This document shows, piece by piece, positions 1 through 10,186 of a stretch of 63,104 nt of DNA; positions within the stretch are counted from its first letter, which is position 1; each line of letters starts with the position of its first letter. The notes beneath the pieces are model-generated. The model worked only from the letters and a program-made list of their open reading frames with translations, was not told the origin of the DNA and did no database searches. A program made the position numbers and the translations under genes. Source of the DNA: Paenibacillus terrae (GTDB taxonomy: Bacteria > Bacillota > Bacilli > Paenibacillales > Paenibacillaceae); the NCBI RefSeq assembly GCF_000943545.1, contig NZ_JTHP01000034.1:1-63104 (forward strand), in the 5' to 3' direction.

Positions 1-8
1 AAAAGTAA

Positions 9-47
9 AAATAACCATGATCTCTTTGAGATTGTGGTTATTTTTTT
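9..47 (+). terminator. Intrinsic terminator of an upstream gene
   Basis: Stem AATAACCA (10-17) and ATCTC (20-24) pairs with GAGAT (28-32) and TGGTTATT (35-42), with small TG/TG internal mismatches, a TTT loop and a run of seven T at 41-47. The left flank is A-rich, so it could also work on the minus strand. The gene it ends lies outside the window. Confidence 0.8.
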
Positions 48-162
48 ATGTTTTTGCTATAACCATCTGTTCCTGAGGTTGACAGAGAACCAAGGCTTTG
101 CGACACTCTAAGGGTGTGATCTTTTTGCGGAAGTCCAAGTATACGAGCGAGGTGACGAACTT

Positions 163-1350
163 ATGGAAATCAGACAATTACAACGTGAGGAATTTGAAGC
201 TGCTATTGAGTTGTCTCAATATGCTTTTCAGTTTACAATGTCCCCGGAGGATCTGGAGAAATCCAAAAAGAAATTCAAACCAGAACAAACTTGGGGGATT
301 TTCGACGGAAATGACTTGAATGCAAAGCTGACTTTGTTACCGCTACAGGTATACATACAAGGTCAGGTTTTTGACATGGGGGGCATCGCTGGTGTGGCAA
401 CGTGGCCGGAAAAACGGCGCGGGGGTCTGGTTTCGCGCCTTTTAACGCATGCGCTTGAAGAGATGAAGGATGCGGGGCAGAGTCTTTCTTTTTTACATCC
501 TTTCTCCTTTGCCTTCTATCGTAAATTTGGATGGGAAACGTATATTGAATACAAAAAGTATATTATTCCGATCGATAAGTTCCCTGCCAAGCTTAAAACC
601 GAAGGAACGGTCAAACGGGATGTGAAGGATATTTCTGATCTGGACCAAGTGTATCAAGCCTATGCTTTGCGTTATAATGGTACACTGGTACGAAACAAGG
701 AATGGTGGCAAGAGCGGACATTAAATAAGAACTACCGGACCGCAGTGTATTACTCTGAAGCAGGCGATCCTCAGGGATATGCACTATACAAAATTGAAGA
801 TAAGCAGCTGAATTGCGACGAACTGGTATATATTAATGAGACGGCACGGCGGGCGTTGTGGACGTATTTTGCCAATCATGATTCGATGATAACCCAGGGT
901 AAATTCATTTACATTCCGGCCGATGACAATCTGCCATTTCTGCTAGATGATCCGCGAATTCAGCAGGAAACAGTGCCTTATTTTATGGGCCGTATTGTAG
1001 ATGCAGCTGCTTTTGTGGAGAAATATCCTTTTGAGGCAATTGGAGAGGAAACACGTTTGACCTTACATCTGACAGATCATTATGCTCCATGGAATGAAGG
1101 AATATGGACATTGACGGTCAACGCGGAAGGGCAAGGACATTTGGACAGAGTGGATTCAAGCAGTTCTTCCGAGGACGGTATAGAAGCTGACTTGAGCTTG
1201 GGAATCCAGTCGCTGACCACCCTGATGCTTGGCTATCAGCGGCCTAATGATCTGTATAAGTGGAGTCGTATTACAGGGCGAGGTGAGTCTGTGTCTGCAT
1301 TAGAACGTGTAATACCGGTAAAACAAACATTTTTGCTGGATTTTTTCTAA
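163..1350 (+). CDS. Eis-like GNAT N-acetyltransferase
   Basis: A 395-residue protein. Residues 1-130 have the GNAT fold pattern: a beta strand at GGIAGVATWPEKRRGG (about 73-88), which carries the acetyl-CoA binding R/G-x-x-G/A-type loop, then the FLHPFSFAFYRKFGWE segment (about 109-124) typical of the Eis family. The middle is a second GNAT-like half and the C-terminus (about 290-395) resembles an SCP2-type domain ending in a free carboxylate (LLDFF), which in Eis proteins acts as general base. Family members acetylate amines (aminoglycosides, lysines); the substrate here cannot be told. The start ATG at 163 follows GAGGTGA at 149-155. It stands alone, bounded by terminators on both sides. 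Confidence 0.85.
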   Translation: MEIRQLQREEFEAAIELSQYAFQFTMSPEDLEKSKKKFKPEQTWGIFDGNDLNAKLTLLPLQVYIQGQVFDMGGIAGVATWPEKRRGGLVSRLLTHALEEMKDAGQSLSFLHPFSFAFYRKFGWETYIEYKKYIIPIDKFPAKLKTEGTVKRDVKDISDLDQVYQAYALRYNGTLVRNKEWWQERTLNKNYRTAVYYSEAGDPQGYALYKIEDKQLNCDELVYINETARRALWTYFANHDSMITQGKFIYIPADDNLPFLLDDPRIQQETVPYFMGRIVDAAAFVEKYPFEAIGEETRLTLHLTDHYAPWNEGIWTLTVNAEGQGHLDRVDSSSSSEDGIEADLSLGIQSLTTLMLGYQRPNDLYKWSRITGRGESVSALERVIPVKQTFLLDFF

Positions 1351-1449
1351 TTGTAATGCTCTTAAATGCTCTTGAGGCTTCATTCTTTAGGGAGTCTGGC
1401 TTAAATACCTTGCATGAGGTGTGGATGATTTTAACGACATTTTTTTCAG

Positions 1450-1477
1450 AACTCTTTCCGTAAAGGGAAGAGTTTTT
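1450..1477 (+). terminator. Terminator after the acetyltransferase gene
   Basis: AACTCTTTCC (1450-1459), loop GTAAA, GGGAAGAGTT (1465-1474), then a T run to 1477. Ten base pairs with one G-T pair. Confidence 0.85.
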
Positions 1478-1526
1478 CTTATATTGTATAAAACATAACT
1501 AGATTGCGAAAAATGATATTGACCCC

Positions 1527-1554
1527 TTGGCAAAAATATATTTTGTGCTATAAT
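1527..1554 (+). promoter_or_regulatory. Sigma-A promoter of the ctsR operon
   Basis: -35 TTGGCA (1527-1532), 16-bp spacer, -10 TATAAT (1549-1554) with an upstream TGC that makes an extended -10. Predicted transcription start near 1561. Confidence 0.75.
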
Positions 1555-1562
1555 GTGAATAT

Positions 1563-1579
1563 AGTCAAAGAAAGTCAAA
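1563..1579 (+). promoter_or_regulatory. CtsR operator (heptad direct repeat)
   Basis: AGTCAAA-GAA-AGTCAAA is an exact match to the known CtsR operator pattern, two RGTCAAA heptads 3 bp apart. A third partial copy (GTCAA, 1580-1584) follows. It starts within about 3 bp of the predicted transcription start, so bound CtsR would block initiation. It implies autoregulation of ctsR-mcsA-mcsB-clpC and release on heat or protein stress through McsB/ClpC. Confidence 0.9.
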
Positions 1580-1584
1580 GTCAA

Positions 1585-1917
1585 TGGAGCCTGTAGTGCT
1601 TCATTAGAATGGTGTGAATACGCTGAGTTTTTAGCCGTATATAATACATTGACACCAACACAGCATGAAAGACAGACCTGATCTGTAGATAAACGTCACT
1701 GTAATCTCATGAGCATGAGGGAAGGTGTATGATTTATTACGAATAAAGGTCACACTAGAAACTAAGCGGGATTTCTAAGTGAGGTAGGAGGGCTAATTAG
1801 CCTCGATACTGGCTTAGATTCATGACTTTACCGTTCGGTTAAGTTCAATATACGGCGGACTCTGTGGAGCGTGAAATGTACTGAATATTTGCGTTTCCGT
1901 TAGTGGAGGATGATGAA
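1585..1917 (+). other. Long 5' leader of the ctsR operon
   Basis: About 330 nt between the CtsR operator and the ctsR start hold no gene I can support. Visible structure: TAGAAA/TTTCTA arms near 1757-1778, a perfect palindrome GGCTAATTAGCC at about 1789-1800, and a TTGACA at about 1648 without a convincing -10. No T run, so no terminator. Function unknown. Confidence 0.4.
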
Positions 1918-2382
1918 ATGCGCAATGTTTCCGATATTATTGAACAATATTTGAAGAGCATATTGCTGGAAAGTTCCAAAGGTTTAGTGGAAATTCAGCG
2001 TAATGATTTGGCTGATCGCTTTTCCTGCGTGCCGTCGCAAATTAATTATGTAATCAGTACTCGCTTTACGCTGGAAAAAGGCTATGTGGTGGAAAGTAAG
2101 CGCGGTGGTGGGGGATACATTCGCATTCAGCGAATTCAACTGCCCGCACAGCATGCGATCCATACCCATCTCCATCAAAGCATTGGAGAGGAAATTAGTC
2201 AATCGGCAGCGGAAGGGCTGATTTATCAGCTGGAAGAAGCACATTTTTTAAGCAAAAGGGAAGCTGGTTTAATGAAGGCCGCTTTATCAAGGGACACATT
2301 ATTGCTGAAGCTTCCCTATCGTGACCAGCTACGGGCAAGGCTGCTTAAGGCTATGCTGATTTCGTTGCTGGTGGCCAGATAG
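1918..2382 (+). CDS. ctsR: CtsR, repressor of class III stress genes
   Basis: A 154-residue homologue of CtsR. The N-terminal winged helix-turn-helix is clear (residues 1-70), including the conserved glycine-rich wing with SKRGGGGYIRI, whose tetraglycine acts as heat sensor and whose Arg contacts the heptad operator. The C-terminal half (about 80-154) is the dimerisation and McsB/ClpCP-contact domain. I chose ATG 1918 because GGAGGA (1905-1910) sits 7 bp upstream and the family begins M-x-N-x-SDIIEQYLK; an upstream in-frame GTG at 1903 lies inside the binding site. First gene of the operon and controlled by its own operator. Confidence 0.95.
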   Translation: MRNVSDIIEQYLKSILLESSKGLVEIQRNDLADRFSCVPSQINYVISTRFTLEKGYVVESKRGGGGYIRIQRIQLPAQHAIHTHLHQSIGEEISQSAAEGLIYQLEEAHFLSKREAGLMKAALSRDTLLLKLPYRDQLRARLLKAMLISLLVAR

Positions 2383-2445
2383 CGTGTGATTCAAGTTTTA
2401 GATGTAGGGATTTGCAAAAATCCTGACGCTGAAGGAGGTGCTTTT

Positions 2446-2970
2446 ATGCTGTGCCAAGAATGTAATAAACGGCCGGCAACTTTGCATTTCACCAAAATTG
2501 TGAATGGCGAAAAGACAGAGTTTCATATTTGTGAGACGTGTGCGAAGGAAAAAGGGGAGATGATCCCTGGTACACCTAACGGCTTTTCAATTCATAGCTT
2601 GTTGTCGGGTATGCTGGATTTTGAATCCAGCACAAAGAGCCAGTCGCCAGGCCATAGCGGTCCGCAAAATCTGCAATGCAAGGATTGCGGCATGACTTAT
2701 GCACAGTTCAGTAAGCTGGGGCGCTTTGGATGCCCGTCGTGCTATCAATATTTTGACAGCCGTCTAGACCCTTTGTTCAAGCGTGTGCATGGCAGTACGA
2801 GCCATGTGGGCAAGGTTCCGGTTCGCACCGGAGGCCGATTGAAGGTTAAACGGCAAATTGATGATCTGAAAAAAGAGATGCAACAGCATATTGTACAGGA
2901 AGAATTCGAATCAGCCGCTGAGCTTAGGGATCAAATCAGAAAGCTTGAAAAAGAAATGACTGAAGAGTAA
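2446..2970 (+). CDS. mcsA: McsA, zinc-finger activator of McsB
   Basis: A 174-residue protein with two pairs of CxxC zinc ligands near the N-terminus (CQEC, CETC) and two more in the middle (CKDC, CPSC), and a C-terminal UVR domain (about 135-172). McsA activates the arginine kinase McsB and tunes CtsR. ATG 2446 is preceded by GAAGGAGGTG; the frame is open upstream to 2386 but that part has no family similarity. Stop is 29 bp before mcsB. Confidence 0.93.
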   Translation: MLCQECNKRPATLHFTKIVNGEKTEFHICETCAKEKGEMIPGTPNGFSIHSLLSGMLDFESSTKSQSPGHSGPQNLQCKDCGMTYAQFSKLGRFGCPSCYQYFDSRLDPLFKRVHGSTSHVGKVPVRTGGRLKVKRQIDDLKKEMQQHIVQEEFESAAELRDQIRKLEKEMTEE

Positions 2971-2999
2971 AGTTTGTGAAGAGTAGGAGGGGATGCGTA

Positions 3000-4064
3000 A
3001 TGCCTAATATCCGGTTTACGGAAAAGCCGCTAAGTGATTGGATGCGTGGTGATGCTGCGGATTCAGAGATTGTCATTAGCAGCCGGGTGAGAATTGCGCG
3101 TAACTTGCAGCATCTGCCTTTTCCCATGCTTGCTACCAACCAGCAGTCGGAAGAAGCACTTCAACGTTTGACGGATATCCTTCAGTATGATGATTTAGGC
3201 CGCTTTGGTACCTTTCATACCCTGAAAATATCCGAGTTGGATGAGATCGACAAGCAGGTACTGGTTGAGAAGCATTTGATTAGCCCTAATTTGGCGAACG
3301 AATCTCGTAACGGTGCTGTTTTGATTAGCGATGATGAATCGGTTAGTGTTATGATAAACGAAGAGGATCATCTGCGTATCCAGTGCTTATATCCGGGATG
3401 TCAGGTTAGAGAAGCTTGGGAACGTGCTACGGTTATTGATGATGCATTTGAGGCGCATGTCGATTATGCATTTGATGATCGTAGAGGCTTTCTGACCAGT
3501 TGTCCGACGAATGTCGGCACAGGGATGAGAGCTTCGGTGATGATGCATCTGCCCGCATTGGTCATGACTCATCAGATTAATCGAATTTTGTCCGCTGTTT
3601 CACAGGTAGGTCTTACCGTTCGCGGTATTTATGGTGAAGGAAGCGAAGCGGTCGGCAATCTGTTTCAGGTATCCAATCAGATTACACTGGGACAGACTGA
3701 AGCGGAAATTATCGAAAATCTGCATGGCGTTGTACTGCAAATTATAGAGCATGAACGTTCCGCCAGAGAACGACTGATGAATGAGTCCATGCTGCGGATT
3801 ACAGATCGGGTGATGCGTTCATTCGGTATTTTGTCATATGCAGCGGTACTGGAATCCAAGGAGGCCGCACAGCGGTTGTCTGATGTTCGTCTTGGCGTGG
3901 ACTTGGGGATTTTGGAGCGTCCATCCACCGCAGCGATGAATGAGCTGAATGTGATGACGCAACCCGGATTTCTGCAAAAAAGCTTTGGTGATAAAATGAA
4001 TACCGGTGAGCGCGATATGTACCGGGCGAAGTTGATCCGGCAAAAATTAAGCACAACCCTTTAA
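3000..4064 (+). CDS. mcsB: McsB, protein arginine kinase
   Basis: A 354-residue guanidino-phosphotransferase family protein. Visible family motifs: SSRVRIARNL near the N-terminus (phosphagen-kinase arginine pocket), NEEDHLRIQ (about 120-130, catalytic Glu) and CPTNVGTGMRASV (about 165-177, catalytic Cys loop). Phospho-arginine is the degradation tag read by ClpC in Gram-positives, and McsB inactivates CtsR on heat stress. Start ATG 3000 follows AGGAGGGG (about 2985-2992). Confidence 0.95.
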   Translation: MPNIRFTEKPLSDWMRGDAADSEIVISSRVRIARNLQHLPFPMLATNQQSEEALQRLTDILQYDDLGRFGTFHTLKISELDEIDKQVLVEKHLISPNLANESRNGAVLISDDESVSVMINEEDHLRIQCLYPGCQVREAWERATVIDDAFEAHVDYAFDDRRGFLTSCPTNVGTGMRASVMMHLPALVMTHQINRILSAVSQVGLTVRGIYGEGSEAVGNLFQVSNQITLGQTEAEIIENLHGVVLQIIEHERSARERLMNESMLRITDRVMRSFGILSYAAVLESKEAAQRLSDVRLGVDLGILERPSTAAMNELNVMTQPGFLQKSFGDKMNTGERDMYRAKLIRQKLSTTL

Positions 4065-4108
4065 TATATAGAATGATCTGAAATACACACTGTGGAGGTG
4101 CAGGATAT

Positions 4109-6553
4109 ATGATGTTTGGAAGATTTACGGAACGCGCACAAAAAGTGCTTGCCTTGGCTCAGGAAGAAGCTGTTCGATTGGGACACAACAACATTGGCAC
4201 GGAGCACATTTTGCTCGGCCTTATTCGTGAAGGTGAAGGAATTGCAGCGAAAGCCTTGATTGGTTTAGGGCTGGGACTGGAAAAAATTCAGGATGAAGTG
4301 GAAACGCTGATTGGACGCGGTCAAGAACAACCGACGAACATTGCCTATACTCCACGCGCCAAAAAGGTCATCGAGCTGTCTATGGATGAAGCTCGTAAGT
4401 TGGGCCATACCTATGTAGGTACGGAGCATATTTTGCTCGGTCTTATCCGTGAAGGCGAAGGTGTAGCAGCCCGTGTACTGAATAACCTGGGTATCAGCCT
4501 GAATAAAGCACGTCAGCAAGTGCTTCAATTGCTCGGCAGCAGTGAGGCTGTTTCCAGCCATCATGGTGCTCCAGCTAATGTCAGCACACCAACGCTGGAC
4601 AGCTTGGCACGTGATTTGACGGCATCTGCGAAGGAAAACAACCTGGACCCTGTCATTGGGCGCAGTAAGGAAATTGAACGTGTAATTCAGGTGCTCAGCC
4701 GCCGTACAAAGAACAATCCGGTTCTGATCGGTGAGCCAGGGGTAGGTAAAACAGCAATTGCCGAAGGATTGGCGCAAAAAATTATTGCCAATGAGATTCC
4801 CGAAACGTTGCGCGACAAGCGCGTAATGACACTCGATATGGGCTCTGTGGTAGCAGGCACCAAATATCGTGGTGAATTTGAGGATCGTTTGAAAAAGATT
4901 ATGGACGAGATTCGTCAAGCAGGAAACATCGTATTGTTCATTGATGAGCTGCATACGCTGATTGGTGCTGGTGGAGCTGAAGGTGCAATTGATGCCTCCA
5001 ACATTTTAAAGCCTGCTCTGGCACGTGGCGAGCTGCAATGCATCGGTGCGACAACGCTGGACGAATACCGCAAATATATTGAAAAGGACGCTGCTTTGGA
5101 ACGTCGCTTCCAGCCGATTACGGTAGATCAGCCTTCTCCAGAAGAAGCTGTTCAAATTCTGTACGGCCTGCGTGACCGTTATGAAGCGCATCACCGTGTG
5201 AAAATTACGGATGAAGCCATTGAAGCGGCAGTAAAATTGTCAGATCGTTATATCACCGACCGCTTCCTGCCGGATAAAGCAATTGACCTTATTGATGAAG
5301 CAGGTTCCAAGGTAAGGCTGAATTCCTATACGGTACCGCCAAACTTGAAACAGCTGGAAAACCGTCTGGAAGATATTCGTAAGGAAAAGGATTCGGCTGT
5401 ACAAAGCCAAGAGTTCGAAAAGGCGGCTGCATTGCGTGATACAGAGCAGAAAATTCGTGAAGAGCTGGATGTTACGAAAAACCAATGGAAAGAGCAACAG
5501 GGACGTACAGATTCCGAAGTAACACCGGAGGATATTGCTCAGGTCGTTGCGATTTGGACAGGTGTTCCGGTTAGCAAGCTGAAAGAGGAAGAAACGCATC
5601 GCTTGTTGAATATGGAAGAATTGCTGCATGAGCGGGTAATTGGGCAGGATGAAGCAGTTAAGGCAGTTAGCCGGGCTATTCGCCGGGCACGTGCCGGACT
5701 GAAAGATCCGAAACGTCCAATCGGCTCCTTTATTTTCCTCGGTCCAACCGGGGTTGGTAAAACTGAGCTGGCACGCGCGTTGGCTGAATCCATGTTCGGA
5801 GATGAAAATGCGGTTATCCGAATCGATATGTCCGAATACATGGAGAAGCATTCCACGTCCCGTCTGGTAGGAGCGCCTCCAGGATATGTTGGATATGAAG
5901 AAGGCGGTCAATTGACTGAGAAGGTGCGTCGTAAACCTTACTCCGTCGTACTGCTGGATGAGATTGAAAAAGCACATCCAGAAGTGTTCAACATTCTTCT
6001 GCAAGTGCTGGAAGATGGACGTCTGACGGATTCCAAAGGCCGTGTTGTCGATTTCCGCAACACACTCATCATCCTGACATCCAATGTGGGTGCACAGGCG
6101 ATCAAACGTAACTCCACGCTCGGCTTTACAGCTGTTGTGGACGCTGGAGCGGATTATGATAACATGAAGGGCAAAGTGATGGATGAACTGAAGAAAAGCT
6201 TCCGTCCCGAGTTCTTGAACCGGATTGATGAAATTATCGTTTTCCATTCTCTCGAAGAAAAACACATTGCCGAAATCGTGTCCCTTATGTCCGAAGAGCT
6301 GCGTAAGCGTCTGAATGAGTACGAGGTGGACTTTGAGTTGACAGACAAGGCTAAGGCATTCCTTGCGAAGGAAGGCTTTGATCCGGCGTATGGTGCGCGT
6401 CCATTGCGTCGTGCAATCCAGAAGCATATCGAGGACCGTCTGTCTGAGGAGTTGCTGTCGGGTAATATCACTAAAGGTGATTCTCTCTTTATTGATGAAG
6501 AGAACGGTGCGTTGACCGTTACGAAAAAGGATAACGTATCCGCGAAGTCCTGA
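4109..6553 (+). CDS. clpC: ClpC, AAA+ unfoldase of the ClpCP protease
   Basis: 814 residues, the normal size. Order of domains: Clp N-domain with two repeats (1-150), first AAA+ module with Walker A GEPGVGKT (about 208), M domain/UVR-like coiled coil (about 410-475), second AAA+ module with GPTGVGKTE (about 545), and the C-terminal domain. It unfolds phospho-arginine-tagged substrates for ClpP and uses adaptors such as MecA and McsB. The VGF-type ClpP-docking loop is represented by the LGFT stretch near residue 673. Last gene of the CtsR operon; terminator at 6642. Confidence 0.97.
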   Translation: MMFGRFTERAQKVLALAQEEAVRLGHNNIGTEHILLGLIREGEGIAAKALIGLGLGLEKIQDEVETLIGRGQEQPTNIAYTPRAKKVIELSMDEARKLGHTYVGTEHILLGLIREGEGVAARVLNNLGISLNKARQQVLQLLGSSEAVSSHHGAPANVSTPTLDSLARDLTASAKENNLDPVIGRSKEIERVIQVLSRRTKNNPVLIGEPGVGKTAIAEGLAQKIIANEIPETLRDKRVMTLDMGSVVAGTKYRGEFEDRLKKIMDEIRQAGNIVLFIDELHTLIGAGGAEGAIDASNILKPALARGELQCIGATTLDEYRKYIEKDAALERRFQPITVDQPSPEEAVQILYGLRDRYEAHHRVKITDEAIEAAVKLSDRYITDRFLPDKAIDLIDEAGSKVRLNSYTVPPNLKQLENRLEDIRKEKDSAVQSQEFEKAAALRDTEQKIREELDVTKNQWKEQQGRTDSEVTPEDIAQVVAIWTGVPVSKLKEEETHRLLNMEELLHERVIGQDEAVKAVSRAIRRARAGLKDPKRPIGSFIFLGPTGVGKTELARALAESMFGDENAVIRIDMSEYMEKHSTSRLVGAPPGYVGYEEGGQLTEKVRRKPYSVVLLDEIEKAHPEVFNILLQVLEDGRLTDSKGRVVDFRNTLIILTSNVGAQAIKRNSTLGFTAVVDAGADYDNMKGKVMDELKKSFRPEFLNRIDEIIVFHSLEEKHIAEIVSLMSEELRKRLNEYEVDFELTDKAKAFLAKEGFDPAYGARPLRRAIQKHIEDRLSEELLSGNITKGDSLFIDEENGALTVTKKDNVSAKS

Positions 6554-6855
6554 GCAGGCAATAAAAGTTAACGATAATCATCGGCTTTTGCCCAAAAAGG
6601 ACAGAGGTACGATAGATTAGCACAATAAAAGTGGTCAGAAAGGGTGTCTCGCAGGCTGAAAAGCTGTGGCGAGGGCGCCCTTTTTGTGTATAAAGCACTG
6701 TGGAGCGGTCGGATAAGAGCTTTGGAAAAGTTTGTGATATCGCTTTACGTCCGCCAAGCTTCAATGGTAAACTTTTATTGTTACAGCTCTTTCCGGGCTG
6801 TGTGAAGATAAATCCGACATTGATCGTTGTCATATAAGGAGCCAAGGAACAAAGT
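6554..6855 (+). other. clpC-radA intergenic region with inverted end repeats
   Basis: About 300 bp without a gene. It holds the clpC terminator (6642-6685) and two near-perfect inverted 14-mers, CAATAAAAGTTAAC (6559-6572) and GTAAACTTTTATTG (6767-6780), matching at 13 of 14 positions. A further CAATAAAAGT lies at 6623. I see no clear sigma-A promoter for radA here. Confidence 0.45.
6642..6685 (+). terminator. Terminator after clpC
   Basis: GGGTGTCTCGC (6642-6652) pairs with GCGAGGGCGCCC (ending 6680, one bulged G), followed by TTTTT. Confidence 0.8.
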
Positions 6856-8229
6856 ATGGCTAAAGTGAAAACTAAATTTTCCTGTACGGAGTGCGGTTAT
6901 GAATCGCCCAAATGGTATGGAAAATGTCCCGGATGCCAGGCATGGAATTCCATGGTGGAGGAAACGGAAAGCGTTGTTAAAACTCAAGGAATGGGTTCTT
7001 CCCTTCTTACTCATAGCACAAAAGATAAACCGCTCCCTATTATCGAAGTGGAGAGCGGCAAAGAAACACGAATTTTGACGGGAATAGGCGAATTGAATCG
7101 CGTGCTCGGGGGAGGTGTGGTGCCGGGTTCACTCGTTCTGGTGGGCGGTGATCCGGGGATTGGAAAATCTACGCTTATGCTACAGACATCGAATGAGCTG
7201 GCTTTAACCGGTTTAAAGGTGCTGTACGTGTCAGGTGAGGAATCGGTCCGTCAGACGAAGCTGCGTGCAGACCGTCTCGGTGCCCTGTCCCCCAATTTAT
7301 ACGTATTATGTGAGACGAATTTGGAGACGATTGAAGAAGCGGTGGACAGCTTGAAACCGGAGTTTCTGGTGATTGACTCTATCCAGACCGTATATTTACC
7401 TGAAGTAACGAGTGCGCCGGGGAGTGTAGCACAGGTGCGGGAGTGTACTTCACGTTTTATGCGGATTGCCAAGGGATTAGGTATTGCAACGGTGCTGGTA
7501 GGACATGTGACCAAGGAAGGGGCCATTGCAGGCCCGCGTCTGTTGGAACATATGGTCGATTGCGTACTTTATTTTGAAGGAGAGCGTCATCATACGTATC
7601 GGCTATTGCGTGCAGTTAAAAACCGCTTTGGTTCTACGAATGAAATTGGTATTTTTGAAATGGCTGAAAGCGGCTTGCGTGAGGTGTCGAATCCTTCGGA
7701 GCTGTTTCTGTCCGAACGACCGCTGGGGGTGGCTGGTTCGACTGTTGTCGCCAGTATGGAAGGAACACGACCTGTATTGGTTGAGCTGCAGGCGCTGATT
7801 GCGACCACGCATTTTCCTTCTCCACGCCGAATGGGTACAGGGGTTGACCATCACCGAATGGGATTGATTATAGCCGTGTTGGAAAAGCGGATGGGTATGT
7901 TTTTGCAAAATCAGGATGCGTATCTAAATGTGGCCGGGGGCGTAAAACTGGATGAACCAGCGGTGGACCTGGCAATAGCGGTGAGTATTGCTTCCAGTTT
8001 TCGAGATGCGCCTACCAAGCCGTACGATGTGATTTTTGGCGAGGTGGGGCTGACGGGTGAGGTGCGTGCTGTATCCAGAGCGGAGCAGCGTGTGCGGGAA
8101 GCGGAGAAGCTGGGTTTTAAACGGGTGATTATGCCGGAGAAGAGCCTGAAGGGCTGGACGCATCCGAAAGGGATACAAATTGTAGGAGTAGGAACGGTGG
8201 CAGATGCATTGGCAGCCGCATTAGATTAG
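6856..8229 (+). CDS. radA: RadA, DNA repair and branch-migration ATPase
   Basis: 457 residues, full family length. Zinc finger Cys10, Cys13, Cys24, Cys27; RecA-like core with Walker [11 protein letters not shown] (97-106); the RadA signature [13 protein letters not shown] at about 255-267; C-terminal Lon-protease-like domain (about 280-457). RadA promotes branch migration in homologous recombination. In Firmicutes it precedes disA and modulates its activity, as the 6-bp gap here suggests. Confidence 0.96.
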   Translation: MAKVKTKFSCTECGYESPKWYGKCPGCQAWNSMVEETESVVKTQGMGSSLLTHSTKDKPLPIIEVESGKETRILTGIGELNRVLGGGVVPGSLVLVGGDPGIGKSTLMLQTSNELALTGLKVLYVSGEESVRQTKLRADRLGALSPNLYVLCETNLETIEEAVDSLKPEFLVIDSIQTVYLPEVTSAPGSVAQVRECTSRFMRIAKGLGIATVLVGHVTKEGAIAGPRLLEHMVDCVLYFEGERHHTYRLLRAVKNRFGSTNEIGIFEMAESGLREVSNPSELFLSERPLGVAGSTVVASMEGTRPVLVELQALIATTHFPSPRRMGTGVDHHRMGLIIAVLEKRMGMFLQNQDAYLNVAGGVKLDEPAVDLAIAVSIASSFRDAPTKPYDVIFGEVGLTGEVRAVSRAEQRVREAEKLGFKRVIMPEKSLKGWTHPKGIQIVGVGTVADALAAALD

Positions 8230-8235
8230 GGGGCA

Positions 8236-9318
8236 ATGAGAATGAAAGAAGCGAGCCAACTGGATAAAATGAATGATTTGCTGCGGCTTGTGGCACCGGG
8301 AACTCCCTTTCGCGACGGACTGGAAAACGTGTTGCGCGCCAAAACGGGCGCTCTTCTGGTCGTTGGCTATAGCCCGGAGGTAATGGAGGTCGTGGACGGC
8401 GGCTTCTCGATTAACTGTGATTTTTCGCCGAACTATTTGTATGAACTGGCTAAGATGGACGGCGCAATCATACTGAGTGAGGATTTGAAACGGATATTAT
8501 ACGCAAACACGCAACTGATTCCCGACTCTTCCATCTCATCGATTGAAACGGGAATTCGGCACCGGACAGCGGAGCGGGTTGCCAAGCAAACTGGCAAGTT
8601 AGTCGTGTCCATTTCTCAGCGGCGTAATATTATTACTTTATACCAGGGAACGTTGCGATATGCGCTCAAGGAAATCGGGGTTATTTTAACGAAAGCTAAT
8701 CAGGCCATTCAGACGCTGGAAAAGTATAGATCCGTGTTGGGGCAAGCCTCAACGAATTTGACAGCATCTGAATTTGAAGAGTTGGTGACCATGCCCGAGG
8801 TCATAAATGTTATCCAACGGATTGAAATGGTGCTGCGCATCAAAATGGAAATCAAACGATTTATCAACGAGCTTGGGAATGAGGGCCGTTTGATTAGCAT
8901 GCAGATGGATGAGCTTGTCAGTAATATCGAGGAAGAGGCTTGGCTACTGTATAAGGATTATGCCAAAGACGATAGCGATGAGAAAATTCGTGGCATTATA
9001 TTGGGTCTCAAGCGTTCCACGGACGATGAGCTGCTGGATGCAAATCATATTGTGCGTTTGCTGGGATACCCGTCTTCGGCTGCGACATCAGAAGAATATA
9101 TCGTGGCGCGCGGTTATCGGGTGCTGAACAAGATACCACGTCTACCGAATGTGATCATTCACAATCTGGTGGAGCGGTTTGGACGTTTTCCGCATGTTAT
9201 GACAGCGACGATTGAAGAATTGGATGAAGTAGATGGCATTGGAGAAGTCCGTGCGCGTACCATTAAAGAGGGACTCAAACGATTGCAGGAACAAGTTTTC
9301 ATTGACAGACAAATGTAA
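8236..9318 (+). CDS. disA: DisA, diadenylate cyclase and DNA integrity scanner
   Basis: 360 residues, the exact family size. N-terminal DAC domain with the catalytic DGA motif (Asp75-Gly76-Ala77) and RHR motif (108-110), a helical spine, and a C-terminal helix-hairpin-helix DNA-binding domain (about 300-350, with [12 protein letters not shown]). It makes c-di-AMP from two ATP and pauses at branched DNA, linking genome integrity to sporulation. Start ATG 8236 lies behind AGGGGGC; an in-frame ATG at 8242 is possible. Confidence 0.96.
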   Translation: MRMKEASQLDKMNDLLRLVAPGTPFRDGLENVLRAKTGALLVVGYSPEVMEVVDGGFSINCDFSPNYLYELAKMDGAIILSEDLKRILYANTQLIPDSSISSIETGIRHRTAERVAKQTGKLVVSISQRRNIITLYQGTLRYALKEIGVILTKANQAIQTLEKYRSVLGQASTNLTASEFEELVTMPEVINVIQRIEMVLRIKMEIKRFINELGNEGRLISMQMDELVSNIEEEAWLLYKDYAKDDSDEKIRGIILGLKRSTDDELLDANHIVRLLGYPSSAATSEEYIVARGYRVLNKIPRLPNVIIHNLVERFGRFPHVMTATIEELDEVDGIGEVRARTIKEGLKRLQEQVFIDRQM

Positions 9319-9372
9319 ATGTAATACAGTGAAAGGATTATAATGGAACAATTCATACATTGAGGTGAAGAG

Positions 9373-10119
9373 ATGATTACCAAATCAATTCCGAACATGT
9401 GTACCTTAGGTAACTTGTTTCTCGGAATGATCGCCATTTTATTGGCCGTAGACGGAAAATACAGTCTTGCCGCTATTATGGTTATTGTCGCCATGTTGTT
9501 GGACGGACTGGATGGACGAATGGCCCGGGCGCTAAATGCCCAGAGCGAATTCGGTAAAGAACTGGACTCCTTATCAGATATGATATCTTTTGGTGTAGCT
9601 CCCGCAGTTATTATGTACATGGTTGCTTTTCATGATGCTAATTCGGCTTTGGCCTGGACGGTTACGGCTATTTTTCCGATGTGCGGAGCGTTACGTTTGG
9701 CTCGTTTTAATGTACGTCCCGGTGTACCGGGTTATTTTACAGGCTTGCCGATTCCGGCAGCAGGTGGTGTGTTAGCCACTTTGTCTTTATTCCATAACGA
9801 TATTTCCCTGTTATACATGTCGATTGCGATGCTGCTTGTCTCTTATTTGATGGTCAGCTCGATGAAATATCCGAACTTAAAAAAGGTGGGCCTTCCGAAG
9901 AAAGCGATCTGGATCGCTCCATGGGTTGTAATTGCTGCCGTTGTACTGGCGGTTAAATTCCCGGATCAATTATCGAAGCTGATTTTCGTGCCGTTGGTGC
10001 TGTATGCATTGTATGGCATGAAACTCAATATCCGTAAGCTGTCACGTAGACGTGGACGCGGTCGGGGACGTTCCACTCAGGAAGAACAGGATGATCAATA
10101 TCGTCATTCACAGCATTAG
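9373..10119 (+). CDS. pssA: PssA, CDP-diacylglycerol-serine O-phosphatidyltransferase
   Basis: Integral membrane enzyme making phosphatidylserine, precursor of phosphatidylethanolamine. The CDP-alcohol phosphatidyltransferase motif D-x2-DG-x2-AR-x8-G-x3-D-x3-D is intact (starting about residue 47). Several hydrophobic segments follow. At 248 residues it is longer than the Bacillus form as I remember it (about 180), because of an extra membrane segment and an Arg/Gly-rich tail (RRRGRGRGR) at about 225-233. ATG 9373 follows GAGGTGAAGAG. Confidence 0.92.
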   Translation: MITKSIPNMCTLGNLFLGMIAILLAVDGKYSLAAIMVIVAMLLDGLDGRMARALNAQSEFGKELDSLSDMISFGVAPAVIMYMVAFHDANSALAWTVTAIFPMCGALRLARFNVRPGVPGYFTGLPIPAAGGVLATLSLFHNDISLLYMSIAMLLVSYLMVSSMKYPNLKKVGLPKKAIWIAPWVVIAAVVLAVKFPDQLSKLIFVPLVLYALYGMKLNIRKLSRRRGRGRGRSTQEEQDDQYRHSQH

Positions 10120-10142
10120 TATTAAGCGAGAAAACAATTAAG

Positions 10143-10186
10143 CATTTATTTCCTTGGATCACTTCAGGGAGATAAATGTTTTTTTT
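10143..10186 (+). terminator. Terminator after pssA
   Basis: CATTTATTTCC (10143-10153) pairs with GGAGATAAATG (10168-10178), then eight or more T residues. Confidence 0.8.

Noticed and set aside
1648..1680. Second promoter for ctsR at TTGACA 1648
   Set aside because: No acceptable -10 at 15-19 bp.
5240..6427. 395-codon open frame on the minus strand opposite clpC
   Set aside because: Lies wholly inside clpC, has no family motif or binding site, and is explained by codon bias of the real gene. The same holds for the other long opposite-strand frames, for example opposite rpoC, fusA and tuf.
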